Assembly (NCBI RefSeq): GCF_004331995.1
Contig: NZ_SJDT01000001.1
Coordinates: 248,001-312,000 of the forward strand
Source of the DNA: Arcanobacterium bovis
GTDB lineage: Bacteria > Actinomycetota > Actinomycetes > Actinomycetales > Actinomycetaceae
Reading direction: 5' to 3'
Length of the DNA: 64,000 nt
The position numbers and the translations under genes were made by a program. Under the pieces are notes generated by a model, which had not been told where the DNA came from, did no database searches, and was given only the letters and a program-made list of their open reading frames with translations. Positions 62,487-64,000 of this stretch are shown one piece after another. Position 1 is the stretch's first letter, and each line of letters opens with the position of its first letter.

Positions 62487-63239
62487 TCACGGAATGCGGA
62501 TGAAGATTGGGCTTCCGTAGATCGGACGCTCTATCGTGTTTGTACGGTAGTCTTCAGCGCTTATATGCATGCCATTTCCAGTGTAGATACCTACATGACC
62601 TGGCCAGTAAACGAGGTCACCTGGCTGAGCTTCAGCGCGAGCAACGCGAATACCATAACTTGTCTGCGCGCCGGACTGATGCGGTAACGACACACCAAAA
62701 TGTGCGAACACGTAAGATGTAAATCCAGAGCAATCCCAACCAGCCGGCGTTGAACCGCCTGCACGATATGGAGCGCCTGCAAACTGGCGAGCAAAAGCCA
62801 CCACCGATGCGCCGCGCGATCCAGCGTCTGGAACATTTTCGTTAAAAACAGGAGCTTCTTCAGTAGCCTTAGCCTTTACGGAACGCGTTACTGGAGCTTC
62901 CTGCGTACGGACAACAGTTCTTGGTGCAACAACAGGAGCCTTTACATCAACCTGCACATCAGAAATAGACCAGTTACCAGCAGTTGTTCCACTTGTCGCG
63001 GTTTGAACTTCAACAGAAGGAATCTCAAAGCTTGGCTGCTCAGAATTGAGCGAAACAGTTGCAGCGACTGCAGTCTGTGCCGTATTTGTGGTAGTTTCAG
63101 CCTGCTGCGGTGCGGCAAATGCTGCAGGAGCTCCGATTCCAAGAAGCGTTCCTGCTGCGGAGGCGGTTACAAAACCCTTCACACCCTGCTTCCCTAAAAA
63201 GCCAGGAGTTGCCTCCACCATCAAGTGACGTCCAGCCAT
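62487..63239 (-). CDS. Secreted NlpC/P60 peptidoglycan hydrolase
   Basis: 250 residues. The signal segment is VKGFVTASAAGTLLGIGAPAAFA. A ~95-residue Thr/Val-rich spacer (~50-140) leads to the NlpC/P60 domain with catalytic Cys170 (GWDCSGF), His215 (GHVGIY) and His225 (GMHISA). It is a D,L-endopeptidase that cuts stem peptides of peptidoglycan, acting at the cell wall during growth and separation. GGAGACAG precedes ATG 63239. Upstream lies an array of GTNAC half-sites typical of MtrA control. Confidence 0.95.
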   Translation of the reverse strand: MAGRHLMVEATPGFLGKQGVKGFVTASAAGTLLGIGAPAAFAAPQQAETTTNTAQTAVAATVSLNSEQPSFEIPSVEVQTATSGTTAGNWSISDVQVDVKAPVVAPRTVVRTQEAPVTRSVKAKATEEAPVFNENVPDAGSRGASVVAFARQFAGAPYRAGGSTPAGWDCSGFTSYVFAHFGVSLPHQSGAQTSYGIRVARAEAQPGDLVYWPGHVGIYTGNGMHISAEDYRTNTIERPIYGSPIFIRIP

Positions 63240-63310
63240 TAACTGTCTCCAATGTTTTTTGATTTGGGTTATGCCCTAACGAATACATAACTTCTTCAAC
63301 ATCATTTAGC

Positions 63311-63384
63311 ATAACGACTTAGCAACGGATTGTCACAATTATGTAACAGTGGATTAGGTCACGGTTTTATAACGATTTTGTAAC
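63311..63384 (-). promoter_or_regulatory. GTNAC direct-repeat array upstream of the NlpC/P60 gene (MtrA-like)
   Basis: Seven pentamers on the plus strand, mostly 11 bp apart: ATAAC (63311), GCAAC (63322), GTCAC (63332), GTAAC (63343), GTCAC (63358), ATAAC (63369) and GTAAC (63380). OmpR-type MtrA sites in actinobacteria are GTNAC-like direct repeats with about 6-bp spacers, and MtrA is known to control NlpC-type hydrolases. The rest of the 63240-63695 gap has more TGTAAC/GTTACA near 63491-63530, no gene, and no recognisable c-di-AMP riboswitch. Confidence 0.65.
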
Positions 63385-63539
63385 ATTCAACTTTCGGCCG
63401 AAAATTGGGAATTTTCCACACTCTGAACTGGCAATTCACAAATTAGACAAAACGCAATACCAAACCAGCCCCAAGCCCTAGATAACAAAATGTAACGCAG
63501 ATTACATCTTTTCTGTTACATTCTGTTTACCAAAGATTC

Positions 63540-63571
63540 ACGACGACGTGCCGCACAGCGGCGAGCGTCGT
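63540..63571 (-). terminator. GC-rich hairpin, possible terminator of the DtxR-family gene
   Basis: ACGACG/CGTCGT and GCCGC/GCGGC arms form a compact stem with a 3-nt loop, followed by no clear T tract. It sits ~125 bp downstream of the DtxR-family stop on the minus strand. Confidence 0.35.
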
Positions 63572-63695
63572 ACAAGAGCAATTCGATACGCACACTACGC
63601 TAAGCACCCGCAGGTGTCGCGAATAGCACGCGCCACATCGCACCCTTACCACGCGGTACGACATACTCAGCACCGCACCGCAGTAACAGGCTCAA

Positions 63696-63998
63696 CTACG
63701 CCACAAATATTGACTGCGCAGCAAAAGACGAGAGCTCAAGCTCAAACGCGCCACTACGCACCAAAACATGACCGCCAACCGAAGTCCGAACATCAACCTC
63801 GGCACCTGGAACGACCCCCGCATCAATAAGCGCAGCAAGTTCATCAAAATCTGCTTGCACGTTTTCCGCAATCCGCTCCACAGTCACAGTGAGATGCTCG
63901 CCGTCACCCACTACCAATTCCGACAATCGGCGCAAACCTTTATTCGTCACTGAATTTCGCACCGGATCGAAAGCAGAGCTCGTGGGAATCGGATTACC
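63696..63998 (-). CDS. DtxR-family metal-dependent repressor, C-terminal part (partial)
   Basis: The frame runs off the right edge; only the last ~100 residues are present. They begin with the GNPIP element of the DtxR/IdeR/MntR dimerisation domain, and continue into an FeoA/SH3-like C-terminal domain (LRRLSELVVGDGEHLTV, ADFDELAALIDAGVVPGAEVDV). The full-length protein would be a Fe(II)/Mn(II)-activated repressor with an SH3-like third domain, as in DtxR and IdeR. The gene reads towards the NlpC/P60 gene on the same strand, with a 456-bp gap. Confidence 0.85.
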   Translation of the reverse strand, partial: GNPIPTSSAFDPVRNSVTNKGLRRLSELVVGDGEHLTVTVERIAENVQADFDELAALIDAGVVPGAEVDVRTSVGGHVLVRSGAFELELSSFAAQSIFVA

Positions 63999-64000
63999 AA

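Noticed and set aside
63240-63695. Possible c-di-AMP (ydaO-type) riboswitch before NlpC/P60
   Set aside because: This is a common location in actinobacteria, but the conserved core could not be recognised by eye; the region instead shows GTNAC half-sites.
63548-63829. Plus-strand frame upstream of the NlpC/P60 gene
   Set aside because: Antisense to the DtxR-family gene and a hairpin; Arg/His/Gln-rich with no domain.

Overview
The window reads as a chromosomal segment of a mid-G+C actinobacterium, most likely in the Actinomycetaceae (Arcanobacterium/Trueperella-like). This is inference, not a database result. Supporting signs are a Glp (MoeA-like) plus membrane partner cluster beside 5-formyltetrahydrofolate cyclo-ligase and MscL, an LAXTG sortase substrate, surface proteins with the actinobacterial choice-of-anchor M repeat, an MtrA-like operator array in front of an NlpC/P60 hydrolase, a Rv0909-type small helical protein, and an apparently leaderless TetR transcript.

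Region by region. 0-11 kb: the end of an HSP90-like gene with a TPR partner; an ABC exporter with its own histidine kinase and response regulator; an SmtB-type zinc sensor overlapping a duplicated histidine-rich protein; ahpC-ahpF; a TetR regulator overlapping a PH-like protein; a small Rv0909-like protein. 11.5-16.3 kb: an Abi_2/HEPN protein, a small winged-helix protein, a WYL regulator, an ADP-ribosylglycohydrolase and an unknown protein. 16.6-32 kb: an accessory defence island. It has a SNF2-type helicase, a type III Mod and Res, an Abi/UG-type reverse transcriptase, an ImmA/IrrE-family protein that has lost its zinc motif overlapping a PIN nuclease, a membrane/zinc-ribbon protein, a GIY-YIG/DUF4357 nuclease, and an AlbA_2/HATPase_c_4 regulator flanked by arrays of a TTTACACTCT-type motif.

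32-49.5 kb: cell-surface and envelope genes (choice-of-anchor M protein behind a Zur-like palindrome, S66 peptidase, YagU-like protein, patatin, a 1705-residue LAXTG protein, a frameshifted trypsin-like protease, an amidase, a Dcu-type transporter) and a small decaying cluster around 48-49.5 kb. 49.5-64 kb: conserved chromosomal backbone (tRNA-Ala, Glp receptor candidate, Glp/MoeA, 5-FTHF cyclo-ligase, SAF-domain protein, MscL, a very large degenerate helicase with a C-terminal nuclease-like domain, an AAA_14/DUF4143 ATPase behind four 23-bp iterons, tRNA-Arg, universal stress protein, NlpC/P60 hydrolase, and the C-terminus of a DtxR-family repressor).

Several backbone genes (TPR protein, kinase, response regulator, ADP-ribosylglycohydrolase, S66 peptidase, Glp receptor) carry long low-complexity insertions or extensions, a feature of this genome. 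The strongest candidates for something undescribed are: the AlbA_2/HATPase regulator with its two iteron-like arrays, one in front of an unknown small gene; the SNF2-Mod-Res-RT run followed by the motif-less ImmA/IrrE-PIN pair; and the dispersed double-hairpin intergenic repeat.
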